Assembly (NCBI GenBank): GCA_015039465.1
Contig: MU130575.1
Coordinates: 62,001 to 126,000 of the forward strand
Origin: Phlegmacium glaucopus
Lineage: Eukaryota; Basidiomycota; Agaricomycetes; Agaricales; Cortinariaceae
Length of the DNA stretch: 64,000 bases
Direction: 5' to 3'
This document shows positions 48,827 through 59,753 of the stretch, piece by piece. The notes under the pieces are model-generated. The model had not been told where the DNA came from, did not search any database, and worked only from the letters and a program-made list of their open reading frames with translations. Position numbers and translations under genes: made by a program. Positions within the stretch are counted from its first letter, which is position 1, and the number at the start of each line of letters is the position of its first letter.

Positions 48827-51800
48827 CTATTCATCTGCCAGTGCTCTCTCGGCTATAGTTAGGTCTCCAAAGACGGATCTGAATCGTGCTGATAAGGCGA
48901 TAAACTCGAAAAGATGGGGCAGGAGAGCCTTCTCTGATAACAGATGTACTAATGACAAGGCTCTTCTGCCTGCTTTCTGGACCATCGTGTTGCGGGCATT
49001 ACGGTGTGCTGGGCATCGCAATAGATAATGATGAACTGTTTCGTCTTCCTGTCGGCAACAAGGACAACGTGGACTCTCTGCTTTGCTGATGCGGTGTAGG
49101 TGCTTGGCGAGGGGTATGTGACCTGTTCGCAGTTGGAAGAGCAGGCTGGCGTGTTTGCGTGGTAGGGATGCCGTGAGCTTGATGAAACTGGCAGAGGGTA
49201 GTTTGTCGTCGTACTTGCTCATCCTTGCATACCGTGGTGAGGCTATCCAGACCTTGCGAGCGCTTGTTTGTATTTTCTTCATGTACGCTTGTCTTGTTGC
49301 TGACTTGCTGTATGGTAGCTTCTTCCGTAGCGGAGCTGGCAGCTCCTTCATCTCACTCGACCCCTCCTCTACTGCCCGCTTTGCCTCCCCATCTGCTGCT
49401 TCATTTCCTTCTATCTCCATATGCCCTGGTGTCCATCGAATCTTCGTTGTCATGTTTTGGTGTCGGCCCATCACCATGTCGATCCTCTTGTGAAAAATAT
49501 CCCAGATGTAGTGGGATGGGGCTGGTCGGATGAGTTGGGACGCTGTGATGGCAGCTTGGTTGTCGACACCTATGGATGTGGTGCTGACATTTGTTTCTTT
49601 TCTGATAAGTTCCACTGCTAATATCATTCCTATCCCTTCACCTTCGTAAACTGTGTGGTGACGGCTGGATCCTAGCTGATATCTCAATCTCCTCTTTTCC
49701 ACCCCATTTCGGTATAGCACCGCTGCCGCTCCAATTTTTCCTCCCATGCCTGATCCGTCTGAGTACACTCTTATGTCTGCTGCCTCTGTTTCCTCCTCCT
49801 CCACAGCCTCTTCCTTGGTTGCTGCCACCCGTGTCATCACCCTCGGCATCCATTTTGGTCCCTGTCGCACCGCTCTGATTTTTTCCATTTTCTGTGGCTT
49901 CATTTTGTACGTATGCATCAAGTCGTGTAGGGGTGTTGGGTGGGATTTGATGAGCCGTTGCGCCGCTGATTTGACTGGTCCATATAGTGGATGTGTTTGG
50001 GGAACTGTCGCCAAACGCAGGGCTGCGCTGAACCGTATCTTATCGACGAGGAGATGAAAAGGTAGTAGGTTTGCATGTGCCTCTGCTGCGTCCCGCGGTG
50101 TTGATCGCATTCCTCCTGTGATCAGCACTGCTACTCTTCCTTGAATCGACGCTAGTTTTCCTGCTAGGCCCTTGGCTGCCCTGGGTGTTGATCCCTGTGC
50201 TTTGCTTTGTCGTGTTGGAGCCAAAAATATATCTGCTGCGTAGAGCATCCGGGGGACTGCTATGCTGAGATAGAGTCTTTGAATGTGGCGGTGGGCTGCC
50301 CCTCCCGATGGTCGTGCTACCCGTCCAAATTGGACTAACCAACCCGCTCCTTTCGCTAATGCTGCTGCTGCCTGCTCCTTCCAATATAGTCGCTGATCGA
50401 TGTGCACCCCCAGGAATTTGACGCAGTCCTTTGGCTTGATGCGGTGGGGTCCAATTGATAATGTGGGTCGATGCAGTGGAATTCTTTTGCGTGGTTGCAA
50501 GGGGTTTGGTTGTGTGCGGCGTGAGGCATCTAGTAATTGGAACTTGTCAATCCCAAATGCACAGTTGTGCTCTCGTGCCCACTGGAAGACTCCCCCTTCT
50601 CGCTCCATCATTAGCTTCAATTTGCGATGTGTGTCTTCAAAACTCTGCCCTGTGGCTACCAGTGCCACGTCATCGACGAAGATGAAAGCCCACTCTCCAT
50701 TGCGGAAAACTGGTATTGTTAGTATACCGGAGTTGTAGAGGATGTATAAAATAAGGGATTGGGCATCGCCTTGATCGAGGCCATTGTCGACATTGAAAAC
50801 TTCTGAGCGGAAATCATCGAAAATGACTGTTGTCTTTCTACCCTCGTTCCTCCTCCGTATCCACTCCACTTGCTTGGTTGGCATTCCCCTCATTCGAAGC
50901 TCGTGTATTAGTGTTTCGATGGCCACACTTGGGAATGCACTCTTCACATCAAGGAAGAGGACTGACGCCACTTGCTTCTTTCTCCAAGCATCCTTGATTG
51001 TTTTGACCACAAGGTGTACCGAATCTGACGTAGCCCGACCTGGCCTACCGCCAAAATGATTGGGTGGTAGCAACCCCTCCGCTTCTGCCAAAAGGACCAC
51101 ATCTTCTGTTTTGCACATGTTGAGTACCCTCGCGAAACCATCTGATAACACAATTGGTCGATAAGCGCCTGGCACTGTGTAGTCTGGCTTTCCTGGTTTT
51201 CGTAACACCGGCGTTTCAGTGAGTTTCCATGGTTCTGGATAGATTTCGAGGTTGTCGGTGGCGCGGTAGAGTGGTCCAAGATATGGCACCAGGAGTGTGC
51301 GACAGTGCGTGAATACTGAATTGGGGATCGTACCAGATCTTGTTGCTTTGTATGGTTTCATTCTCCGAATGACTCTGTCAACTTGTAGGTTGGTGACTGC
51401 TTCGAACTCCCATTTAGGCGGCGGATATTGTGCTTCGTCTGCGTTGATTGGCATGATTGGTTTCGCGAGGAAAAAAGTTTTGAAAAACATCTTGCTTTTA
51501 TCTTCGTTTGTTATTGCCTGCTCCCGAACTTGTTTAGTTACTGGGTCTCGTATTTCCAGCGTCGGTACTCTGGCTCGTCCACCATCTGATGCCCCTCCTC
51601 CTACTAACTTGGCTACCGCCCACACCTCTATCTCATCTAAGTTCTCTAGCCAATCTGCCCAATGTTCTGCCTTAGCTACCTTCATCATCTGTGAGTAGTC
51701 GTTTCGTGACCGTCTGTATTCTTCATGTATTGTATTGGCACGATCCAATCGTGCACGATATGATTTTCGTCCTAGTTTCTGAGAGGCTGCCTTTGCTTGA

Positions 51801-52813
51801 GCTAATTCCTTGGACCACCACCGTTTGGAGTATGGTGAGGGCTTGAACATGGGTACGTGGTCCTTGATCGTCTCCTGCACTGCTTGATCTAGAGTCTCCC
51901 TTGCCCTCTCGAACGCTTCTCCCTCATCTCTCTCAAACTCCCTTGGTTCCTCGATCCCCTCCAACCTCTCTTTCAACGCCTCTCCAAACTCTTTCCAGTC
52001 TGTCCCTCGATAATTCCGCTGCAATTCATATTCTGTTGTCGTTGGTCGTATGTCAATGGTTGATATGATAGGGTAGTGGTCGGTAAGATGAACTCTTTCT
52101 GGCGGATTTGTATCACATGAGATGAATTTGTCCGCCAGTGTGGTCGAGCAGAACACATTGTCGACGCAGGTGGTATTTTTGGTGTTACTTGCTTCCAAAG
52201 TTGGGATATCCTTGGGTAGTGCCATCTTCATTTGGTAGCGTGCCAATAAATTGAGCAGAGGTTGGGTTGCCGCCAGGTTGGCGGTGGTGAATAGATGATT
52301 GTTTCGCTCCTCATCCCACAGTGGATGGTGTCGGTTAAAATCACCTGCCCATATTGCCTGCAACGGGGCACAAGGTATTGCTCGGTAAAGCGGATCTCAT
52401 AGGTGTGTCGCCAATGTAGTTAAGCTGTCATTGTGTTCGCAGTCATTATAAATGTTATATATCCGTAAGGTACCGAAAACCCCATGCATCTGGATTGCTG
52501 TTATGTCGCATGATTTGATTGCTATGGGTGTCCATGAGTTTGTAGATATTCGTCTGTTGACGAGCATGATGGAACATGTTTTTCGTGGGGCCTGAAGATG
52601 TTGTGGTGGGTATACTACCCTCCAGTGAGTGTTCGCTCGTGTCAACCCTAGATGGTCAATGTGTGGCTCTTGTAGCAATGCTATGTCGTATATTTTTGGG
52701 TTTAGTGAGTGTAGTAAGCAGTTCTGTGCGTCGAGGGATCCGTTCATGTTTTGTTGCCAAATTTTCACGCTATTCTGTGGGTTGTTGTCATCTGGTGTAT
52801 CAGGCATGGGCAC
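48827..52813 (-). pseudogene. LINE ORF2: endonuclease, reverse transcriptase, RNase H, with one in-frame stop
   Basis: The ATG at 52813 overlaps the end of ORF1. The frame runs to 48827, about 1328 codons, interrupted only by a TGA at about 52397-52399, between TTLATHL and DPLYRAIP. Domains: an APE-type endonuclease (VKIWQQNMNGSLDAQNCLLH, IALLQEPHIDH, then WAGDFNRHHPLWDEERNNHL), a reverse transcriptase (PGAYRPIVLSDGFARVLNMC, SVLFLDVKSAFPSVAIETLI, the catalytic FVDDVALVATG), and an RNase H (IRVYSDGSGMGGKIGAAAVL, VYEGEGIGMILAVELI, SIGVDNQAAITASQLI, IRWTPGHMEIEGNEAADGEA). A C-terminal CCHC-like HTGHIPLAKHLHR and CPCCRQEDETVHHYLLRC ends it, as in Tad/I-type elements. Confidence 0.9.
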
Positions 52814-54668
52814 CTGTCGCTGTGATATTCTGATCTAACCAATCTCCCCCTATATCCTCTAACCGCCCATCCATACCAAGCCTCATCTGCCTCATCCCGT
52901 CAGCCGGCCATGCATCTTTGCCTTTACCACCCCTCAAGTCCTTATCATTTCCCTTTGCCCCACCTGGTCTCGTTGTCTTTTCAATACTCCCTCCTGTCTC
53001 TGCTGTTCCTCTTGCTAACCTTCCTGTCCCTCTTCCCCTCTTCCCTCGCCTCACCTCTGTCCAACCTCCCTGAAAATTTGTTCCGTTATTCCATGCAGCG
53101 TCCTGACTGTTCGCATATATGTCACTTGAGTCAACCAATTCCCAAGTTGCTGGGTCATCCGTGGGGAAGAACCGGAGCTTGTTTTCGGGATTGCGAGCCT
53201 GTACGCGGCGTATTGCATCTTGCAGTTTGGGGCAATTTCGGTCGGCAGCACCATGCCCTTCTGCCTGGCAATTCGCACACCTGTGGTCGTCGTCTGATGT
53301 GCTCTCGCAGGCTGATGTCCTGTGAGGGCCGCTGCATATTGCGCATGTGTCATTTTCTGCAGTACACGCTGCCGCGTTGTGGGTAGCTCCGATGACTTGG
53401 CACTTGTAGCACCTCTTGGGTTCTGGCAGTAATTTTCGCCCCCATACATGTTTACCCTCAATGAAAAGACCATATCGTATGGCATGGTTTGCATTCTTGC
53501 GGTCCCTAAAACCGATGATCGCATGCGCTGTCCTCTGTCCTGGGGTTCTCTTGTGTACCGGTTTAATGAAGACTGCTGATACGATCGCCCCTACTGTGAT
53601 CCCACTTGCCCTCTCAATCACTTGTGTTGCTCCTGCCGATGCTGGATCGAAGCTTGTTGGTATGTATTCCACCACTGTTTGAATCGCCCTATCCTTCACC
53701 ACTGATGTACCTCCCATCTGTGCCAGGAATCTATCCCTTGTCTCCCTGCTCTTCAACCACTCCGCCGCTGCCTTTGTACTCATCTGCAACAGCACTCCCC
53801 CGTACCTCAATTTTCGTGCTCCTACGAACGTTGTCCCCTCCGGCCTCTCCATCTCTCTCTCATCCCCATCTGTTATCATCAGCTTCAAGCCCATGTTCGC
53901 CTTTGCCACTATTTCCATTTCTGAGAGGTCCGTCATTCCATTTGTTAGAATCCCAGGTGCAATATCGAGCAGAATTTGCCTTTGGGCGTTCTCTTCTGCC
54001 ACCGCCATTGCCGTTGGCATTTTGGGTGGTGTACGCTCCACTGTTGACGCCCTTGCATGCGTGTCGATCCACCTTCCCGTTTCCACACCAGCCTCCTCCT
54101 GCTGCATCCTATTGCTGGGAATAACCATCGCTACCTCCTCCGCTGCGTCGTTCAGGCATGTCATTATTTCTTTGCTTTCTTCTCGAAACTCCGTCATCGA
54201 GTTCTTCACCTCTCTCGCTACTTGTTCCATTTCCCTTGCTGCTGCTTCCATTGCTTCCACCACTGACACCTGATTCATTTGGTCCTCCATTCTCTCTGTC
54301 ACCATCCTCGCAACTCTCTCGGCTGTTACCTCCTCCATCCTTGTCTCCAACAAGAAACTGATGGCTCGTAGGCCATTCACGTGGACCGCTTTTCCGGTAG
54401 TGCTTTTGACAGCAGCCAGCTGAGCGGCTACCACCGCTAACACTGGTATTGTGACATTTTGCCCTTTTGTGATGTATATGTTTTCTTCTAGGAACGCACG
54501 CGCTGCACGTGCATCACATACTATCTCATTCGCGGTATAGGTCACCGTTGCCGTAATAACGGGTGCTACCTGTTTGGCACCTAATGATGCCATACGTGTT
54601 TGGGTTGCTGTCCTGCGGGTATGTGATTGTCCTCCGTTACTAGGCGTTGAGGTCGGCGAATGCGACAT
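52800..54668 (-). CDS. LINE ORF1: gag-like RNA-binding protein with zinc knuckles
   Basis: The 622-residue frame from the ATG at 54668 is unbroken. The N-terminus is Ser/Thr-rich, followed by a helical, Glu/Met-rich coiled-coil region (VEAMEAAAREMEQVAREVKN). Near the C-terminus are three Cys-rich knuckles: CYKCQVIGATHNAAAC, CAICSGPHRTSAC and CANCQAEGHGAADRNC, typical of LINE ORF1 proteins. It overlaps the ORF2 start by 14 nt, which suggests reinitiation or coupled translation. Confidence 0.9.
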   Translation of the reverse strand: MSHSPTSTPSNGGQSHTRRTATQTRMASLGAKQVAPVITATVTYTANEIVCDARAARAFLEENIYITKGQNVTIPVLAVVAAQLAAVKSTTGKAVHVNGLRAISFLLETRMEEVTAERVARMVTERMEDQMNQVSVVEAMEAAAREMEQVAREVKNSMTEFREESKEIMTCLNDAAEEVAMVIPSNRMQQEEAGVETGRWIDTHARASTVERTPPKMPTAMAVAEENAQRQILLDIAPGILTNGMTDLSEMEIVAKANMGLKLMITDGDEREMERPEGTTFVGARKLRYGGVLLQMSTKAAAEWLKSRETRDRFLAQMGGTSVVKDRAIQTVVEYIPTSFDPASAGATQVIERASGITVGAIVSAVFIKPVHKRTPGQRTAHAIIGFRDRKNANHAIRYGLFIEGKHVWGRKLLPEPKRCYKCQVIGATHNAAACTAENDTCAICSGPHRTSACESTSDDDHRCANCQAEGHGAADRNCPKLQDAIRRVQARNPENKLRFFPTDDPATWELVDSSDIYANSQDAAWNNGTNFQGGWTEVRRGKRGRGTGRLARGTAETGGSIEKTTRPGGAKGNDKDLRGGKGKDAWPADGMRQMRLGMDGRLEDIGGDWLDQNITATGAHA

Positions 54669-54941
54669 TTTGGAGAATGTGGATGGGTTCGGATTTTGGG
54701 TTGGATTCTTATAGTGAACTACCCGGGTATTGAAGAAAGTCTAGCTACTACTATGTTCTTTTCCCTCTGCCCTCGATTTCTCCCCGTTTTTAAAGCGTGG
54801 GAAAAAGTTCGGTGGTTATGGTAAGAGAACAAGGAGCCTCCCTCCTGTATAACTTGATGTGAGGTGAATAAGTTATTTGTGTCATTATCTCTCATCTCTC
54901 TGACATTTTCCCTCATAGTATCAGACCATTCTCCATTCATG

Positions 54942-55679
54942 GCCGACATCATTCGTTCCGCAAAGTCAGGCAATAACTGGGGTCAAACGAGTTAATCGCA
55001 TACAACATACACGTGAGCACTTTGACCCCACAACAATTCTTTGCTCAGGAAGTACACGCTCCTTTGACGGACTTGGATCCCGCGCTCATAACTGCTGCGG
55101 TCAACGAAAATAATGTGTCAGATGATACGTACCGATTCCTCAGTCAACTTGACCTCGTCACCCGCACCAGGGTCACTGAGGAGGCAGCAATTGACGACTT
55201 CGCTCGTGAGCTTCTCCGCAAAGTCGGCTTCGAAGAACGTGGACTCATCTTGTGCACACGATACACTATCCCATTGTCGATCTGTGGTGATGTCCATGAA
55301 GTTGCACAGACAGATGTGTGCCTATTGGATCGAAAAGCGATGATCTTACTTGTTGTACAAAAGGACAGACACATTTCAATCATCCATATCCCATACCACA
55401 AGTCATTGCAGAAGCCATCGCAGCATATCACTATAACAATGAGAAACGGCAAAGCATGGATCTCCCGACCCTCGATACCATGTTTGGGACATGCCCTACC
55501 TTTTACTTGGTACCCGTCACAGCAGCACTGACCGATGCCGTCACCACTGGTCAGTGGCCATTAGTTAAGACAGAGGTCTTGAGGTGTAACACTTGCAGAT
55601 GAGGGTGAGGGTATGGAGATCCCCGAATATAGGCACGTTGCCTTTCAGCCGTTCAAGGCCTTGGCCAAAAGCGATTAGG
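54942..55679 (+). pseudogene. Decayed member of a mushroom-expanded family, frameshifted
   Basis: From the ATG at 54942 the sequence reads MADIIRSAKSGNNW and then shifts frame to ELIAYNIHVSTLTPQQFFAQ. It continues ELLRKVGFEERGLILCTRYT, IPLSICGDVHEVAQTDVCLL and LLVVQKDR. A second shift leads to QVIAEAIAAYHYNNEKRQ, GTCPTFYLVPVTAALTDAVT and TGQWPLVKTEVL, and a third to EIPEYRHVAFQPFKALAKSD before the stop at 55679. I remember many mushroom homologues with this order (RNAKSG, ICG, AQTDVCL, LLVVQ, AEAIAA, FYLVPVT); their function is not settled. The TDVCL...VVQ arrangement recalls a PD-(D/E)xK nuclease core, but that is speculation. Three frameshifts make it a pseudogene. It lies just beyond the 5' end of the LINE. 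Confidence 0.65.
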
Positions 55680-55787
55680 AGAAATCCCTTGTTTAAAATA
55701 AAATTGTATGGATGTCTCATCCTTGAACTCTCACATAATAATTGTCAATTTTGTTCTTTTTTTGTTCATCCGATTACAATTAGATGA

Positions 55788-56756
55788 AATAAGACGGACA
55801 TAATTTTCACATCCCATCTCACAAATATATGGAGAACGTATGGACGGCTTCAGATATCAGGTATATCAAGTTGTCCATTTAGGTCGAAGTAAAACTTAGT
55901 ACTAGTATTGTCAGCACAATGCTTGCACAGGAGGCAGCAAGAGATATACGGCAAGGGGATGCGCGCAATGACTGGTTTTTTTCATATCCTACAGATAGCA
56001 GGCATGATTGCGGAGGTACTTGAATACCCATTCGATCTGGCCAAAGTCCATCTTCAAGCACAGCTCCTTGTGCCTTCCTCCTCGACTACGATGAGGTTTG
56101 AAGGTCCTATGCACTGTCTGACGCAGACTTGGAAGGAGCTTCAGCGTACAATCCAAACAGAATTTGCGTCCTCAACTTTATTATGCATCGCTCATAGATT
56201 GAATACTATAGGTACGGGCCGTACGGCGGGCACGTACCTTGTTATCTCTGCTCCCCCTCCTTGATGGTACTGACTTTGGATTACTCCTTCCAGCTTATTA
56301 CGATCGTGGGGTTTGTATAGGGTGAGTTGACCTGTTCGTAGACGTATCGCTCAAAGTTTGACCAATTGTTATTTTCTAATCGGGTTTCTTATAGCTGTTG
56401 GCGCCATAACTGGAACTGCTTTTCTTCGCATATTCTGCGGCTTTTCATTGGCTTTTCAAAATATTATTCGGGAAATATCGGCTTCGGATCCGTCACTCTC
56501 GCAGTCTCATCATGCTCATGCGGGTCTTTCGATATCTGAACTTGGGCTAGGTGCGGGTTTCATCACGAGTTTTGTTCTGTCTCAATTCCGTCTGTTCTTT
56601 TTTTCCTTCCTAATACCCACAAAAAGGTTACATCATTTTTGACGTGATTTTTTTTGTTTTTCCCTTCAGAACCCCCATTGAGTTGGTGAAACGTAAGATG
56701 CAAGTACAGATGATGAATTTTCCCATCTCCAATACGCCCTCAATATCTGGCGCTCC
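55788..56756 (+). pseudogene. Inverted partial duplicate of the SLC25 carrier gene with an ABC-transporter insert
   Basis: Matches 32306-33175 in opposite orientation, including upstream promoter sequence, the first exon (ATGCTTGCACAGGAGGCAGC), intron 1 and the repeat 1 exon (MIAEVLEYPFDLAKVHLQAQ), and the start of the repeat 2 exon. About 27 bp covering the end of exon 1 and its splice donor are missing. After GCAGACTTGGAAGGA a foreign piece (about 56138-56305) is inserted, then similarity resumes at GGGTTTGTATAGGGTGAGTT. The copy ends inside the repeat 2 exon near GGCGCTCCC. Introns are retained, so this is a DNA-level duplication. It cannot encode a carrier. Confidence 0.85.
56138..56305 (+). 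pseudogene. ABC-transporter NBD fragment inside the carrier duplicate
   Basis: Reads LQRTIQTEFASSTLLCIAHR, then LNTI and, across an apparent intron (GTACGG...TTCCAG), AYYDRGV. This is the H-loop region of the second nucleotide-binding domain of an ABCC/MRP-type transporter (TIQTEF...LCIAHRL.TI...YDR). No other part of such a gene is present in the window. Confidence 0.7.
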
Positions 56757-57960
56757 CTTGCTAAACCAAGCGGGTGCTCATTGCACTCCTCATGCGAAAC
56801 ACCGACCACAACTTGAACAACACCAAGAACCACCCCAACTGCAACCAGTTGCAGCACCTCGCGACACCACTCCCCTCATTCGGGATGAGCGCTGTTTTTA
56901 CCCGTTTACAATGAATCTGAGGGGTTAGGCGACCCAGCAACGATGTCTCAAAACATGCTTGCGATTGTTCGTGAGCTCATTCAAGTTTTTCTCTTTTTCT
57001 CTTTTTCATTTATCAACTGATCCACCCACCATACCCACCAGACGGCTCATGAAGATGTGACGACGCGACAGGCCTGCCTAACCCATCTACCACTCCGCTC
57101 CGTTAAAAAAACGACGGCGAGGATTGCCGGCCACCTTCCCTTTTCTTCCCATTCTTCATCCTTCAGAGCGCTGTCGGCATGCTCTGGGGTCTTTTAAATT
57201 AATGTACTTGTGTTGTATTTAGTCACTGCTTTACAGTAATACAATATTTTACAGTCTAAATACCAAGAATCCAGTAGAAAGTTTCCCTCGAAATGCAGCC
57301 TTGTCAATTTCTGCTAAGAGAACCATCAGGTCACATAGGACACTCTTCACCAGCACAAGACGTCATAGCCTAATGGCTGGCGAAACGAGAAATAGCGAGT
57401 TTGAAAGGAAGGAAACGCACGAGCATACACAATCGCTTGTAACTACACCAAAAAAATTCTGAACAACTCAAGAGTAAACTCAGCATCTGGTCACTAATTC
57501 TGATATGAAAGAACGTGCAAGGAAAGAATAAAGAAGAACAATAAAGTAATACATAGGTTCTAGAAATGTCACCCACTCTTAGTTGGTAGAGGTATTACTG
57601 CACTTTAGGTAGGTGAGTGAACTGTTGCTGTAAAGTTATAAAATACTAAACACGTACCCAATTTATACCCTGACCATGAAGTACCACTTGGGTTCTTCCG
57701 TCGATGATATCCGTACGGGGAATTCTGCATCGCTTTGATAGACTGGTTGCCGTCACAGTATATTGGCATCAATGGCATGTACTGGGATTGCGTAAGGTTA
57801 TTATGTTGTCATACTTGATCCCGCAGTGTCTAGCATTGATGAATGCGAAGAAAGCAAATTTGCATTGAAAATTATAACCCGTCATATCCTGAAGCAATAG
57901 CGAAGGAAAGTCGAGAATTATCCAGCGGTTCAATCAGACGCGGCATGAAAACTTACTACA
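56757..57960. other. Intergenic region
   Basis: Right of the duplicate, a short plus-strand frame to 56928 is Gln/Pro-rich with no match I recognise. Beyond it I see no gene up to about 57960. Confidence 0.45.
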
Positions 57961-58192
57961 TATACTATTCCGTATCAGAGTCCTCGTCCTGCCACGCAGG
58001 CAAGCGGGTCTGTCTAACAAAAGATGGCCTCCACCTCCACGGATCATCTACATCAAAGTACCACCTGGAGTGGCGCGCACAAACTTCACGAACTTGAAGG
58101 CCGCAGTGACTGGTCAAATCCGCAGGTCGATTTCAATCTGAAATATTGATCATGTGATCGCGCATCTTTCCGAATTAGGAAACCTGACTAAA
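57961..58192 (-). CDS. Possible C-terminal exon of an unknown gene
   Basis: A minus-strand frame without its own ATG is preceded by a strong pyrimidine tract and AG (TTTTTTTAG) near 58195. It reads about 77 codons and ends HSRWYFDVDDPWRWRPSFVR, QTRLPAWQDEDSDTE, stop near 57961. The Trp-rich composition and acidic tail look protein-like, but no upstream exon could be matched in phase and the gene at 58247 lies on the other strand. It may be a relic. Confidence 0.25.
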
Positions 58193-58246
58193 AAAAGTGT
58201 GGTGAGATATATTGTTCTACCTCTCAGCCCGTACATATTCTCTGTC

Positions 58247-59753
58247 ATGTCCAAGCGAATTCGTATATACACATCCGAGGATGTGGCTACCCATTCAAAA
58301 GCGTCCAGTTGTTGGGTCTCACGAGCTGGGAAGGTTTATGATGTTACTGGTTTTCTGGACGACCATCCAGGGGGTGATGATTTGATTCTGCGGTACGCAG
58401 GGAAAGATGTTGAGGAGGCTATGAAGGACAAGCTTGAACATGAACACTCAGACTCAGCGTATGATATGCTTGGAGAGTATTTCATCGGAAGACTAGGAAG
58501 TGGGGAGGCTGTTGTGCGTGACGGTTCGTTCTTTTCCGCTGTTCGTTGGCCCCGAGACATTACTTCTTTACCAACGAAAATTTAGATTGGGAGGCTACGG
58601 TTGATTTCCATCCAGAGGCGACAGATTCGGCGACGGACTTTGAGAAGAACGAATTCTTGGACCTTCGTAAACCTCTGCTTAGACAAGTTTGGGAAGCCAA
58701 CTTCAGGTTAGGCCTATTTGATGTCATTCCACGAGTTTTATATTCAGATTGTCATGTGCAGTAAAGCATACTATCTCCAACAAGTACATCAACCCCGGCA
58801 CTTGAAAGAATCCGCACGAATGTTCGGTCCTGATATTCTGGAGGTGCGAACGCTTCCTCATTGTCTTTTATGCAAATGTCAAATGTCAAGTAGATGTGTA
58901 CGCGAACAGAGTGGTATGTCGTGCCTATATTCTGGGCACCAATCACGATCTATCTATTCCTGCGTTCTCTCTTCCAATTCACCGGACCTCTGCCGAACTT
59001 CTTCGAACATCCTGCCCTGCCTCTGTCTCACATGTCCTCCATTCCCGCGGAGTCCGTTGTGAAGACAATGTCATGTTTCTTTCTTGGGAACATCATCTGG
59101 ACGATCCTGGAATATACTATGCACCGCTTCTTGTTCCATATAGACCATTGGCTTCCAGATAAACCCGTATTCCTCGTCCTACATTTCACAGCACATGGAG
59201 TTCATCATTACCTTCCCATGGATCGGTATGTTCCACCTTGAACCTATTGTTGGATGCAAACCTATTTAATTATGCTATCTTTAATTTTCTAAGTTTGAGG
59301 CTGGTAATGCCTCCGCCCCTATTCATCATCCTTCAATTCCCATTCACCCAGCTAGCATACGCAATCTTCCCGGTTGCTATGGCGAATGGTGTCATTGCGG
59401 GGAGCTTTACTTTCTGTATGTCAATTCCTCTTTCTTTCAAGTCATTATTTATAACTTGTTGATTTGATACAGATATTGCCTACGACTGCATGCACTATGC
59501 GTGAGTAAATCACATTCATTTCGAAACGCGCACTGATGGGGGACGTCGTTGTCAGACTGCATCACACCAAGCTTCCCCAATATATGAGGGAAATGAAAAA
59601 GTATCATCTTGCTCATCACTACAAGAACTTTGAGCTCGGCTATGGCGTTACCAGTGAGCGCTTCTACCACATTCACGCGCAGAATCTCCAAGTTCATCCT
59701 TTTTTACAGGCAAAATTTGGGATTTTGTATTCAACACAGTCCTTCCGGTATGA
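58247..59753 (+). CDS. SCS7: Sphingolipid fatty acid 2-hydroxylase (Scs7/FAH1-like)
   Basis: ER-membrane di-iron enzyme that 2-hydroxylates the N-acyl chain of ceramides. The start is the ATG at 58247 (MSKRIRIYTSEDVATHSKAS). The N-terminal cytochrome b5 domain has its haem-binding HPGGDD (VYDVTGFLDDHPGGDDLILR) and EHSDSAYDML. Then come the linker FLDLRKPLLRQVWEANF, KAYYLQQVHQPRHLKESARM and the hydroxylase domain with membrane helices (WYVVPIFWAPITIYLFLRSL, LGNIIWTILEYTMHRFLFHI). Histidine motifs are HRFLFHIDH, HFTAHGVHHYLPMD and HHTKLPQYMREMKKYHLAHH. The protein ends YGVTSKIWDFVFNTVLPV, matching the usual C-terminus. Introns are short and all joins keep frame. Confidence 0.94.

Larger units (their letters stand above)
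48780..54725 (-). mobile_element. Non-LTR retrotransposon (Tad/I-like LINE)
   Basis: A two-ORF LINE on the minus strand: ORF1 (gag-like, CCHC) then ORF2 (endonuclease, reverse transcriptase, RNase H). Outer limits are approximate because neither a poly-A/simple-repeat tail nor a target duplication could be identified. ORF1 is fully open and ORF2 has one stop, so insertion is likely recent. Confidence 0.85.

Noticed and set aside
49155..51698. Several plus-strand ORFs of 60-130 residues
   Set aside because: They lie antisense to the LINE ORF2 and mirror its composition.
52910..54361. Plus-strand Ser/Leu-rich ORFs opposite LINE ORF1
   Set aside because: Antisense shadows of ORF1, which has clear zinc knuckles.
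54719..54973. 84-residue minus-strand ORF
   Set aside because: Overlaps the plus-strand start of the frameshifted mushroom-family gene and the LINE leader; no recognisable features.
54900..56760. LINE insertion as the cause of the carrier duplication
   Set aside because: The copied carrier keeps introns and is separated from the LINE by another pseudogene; no shared boundary is seen.
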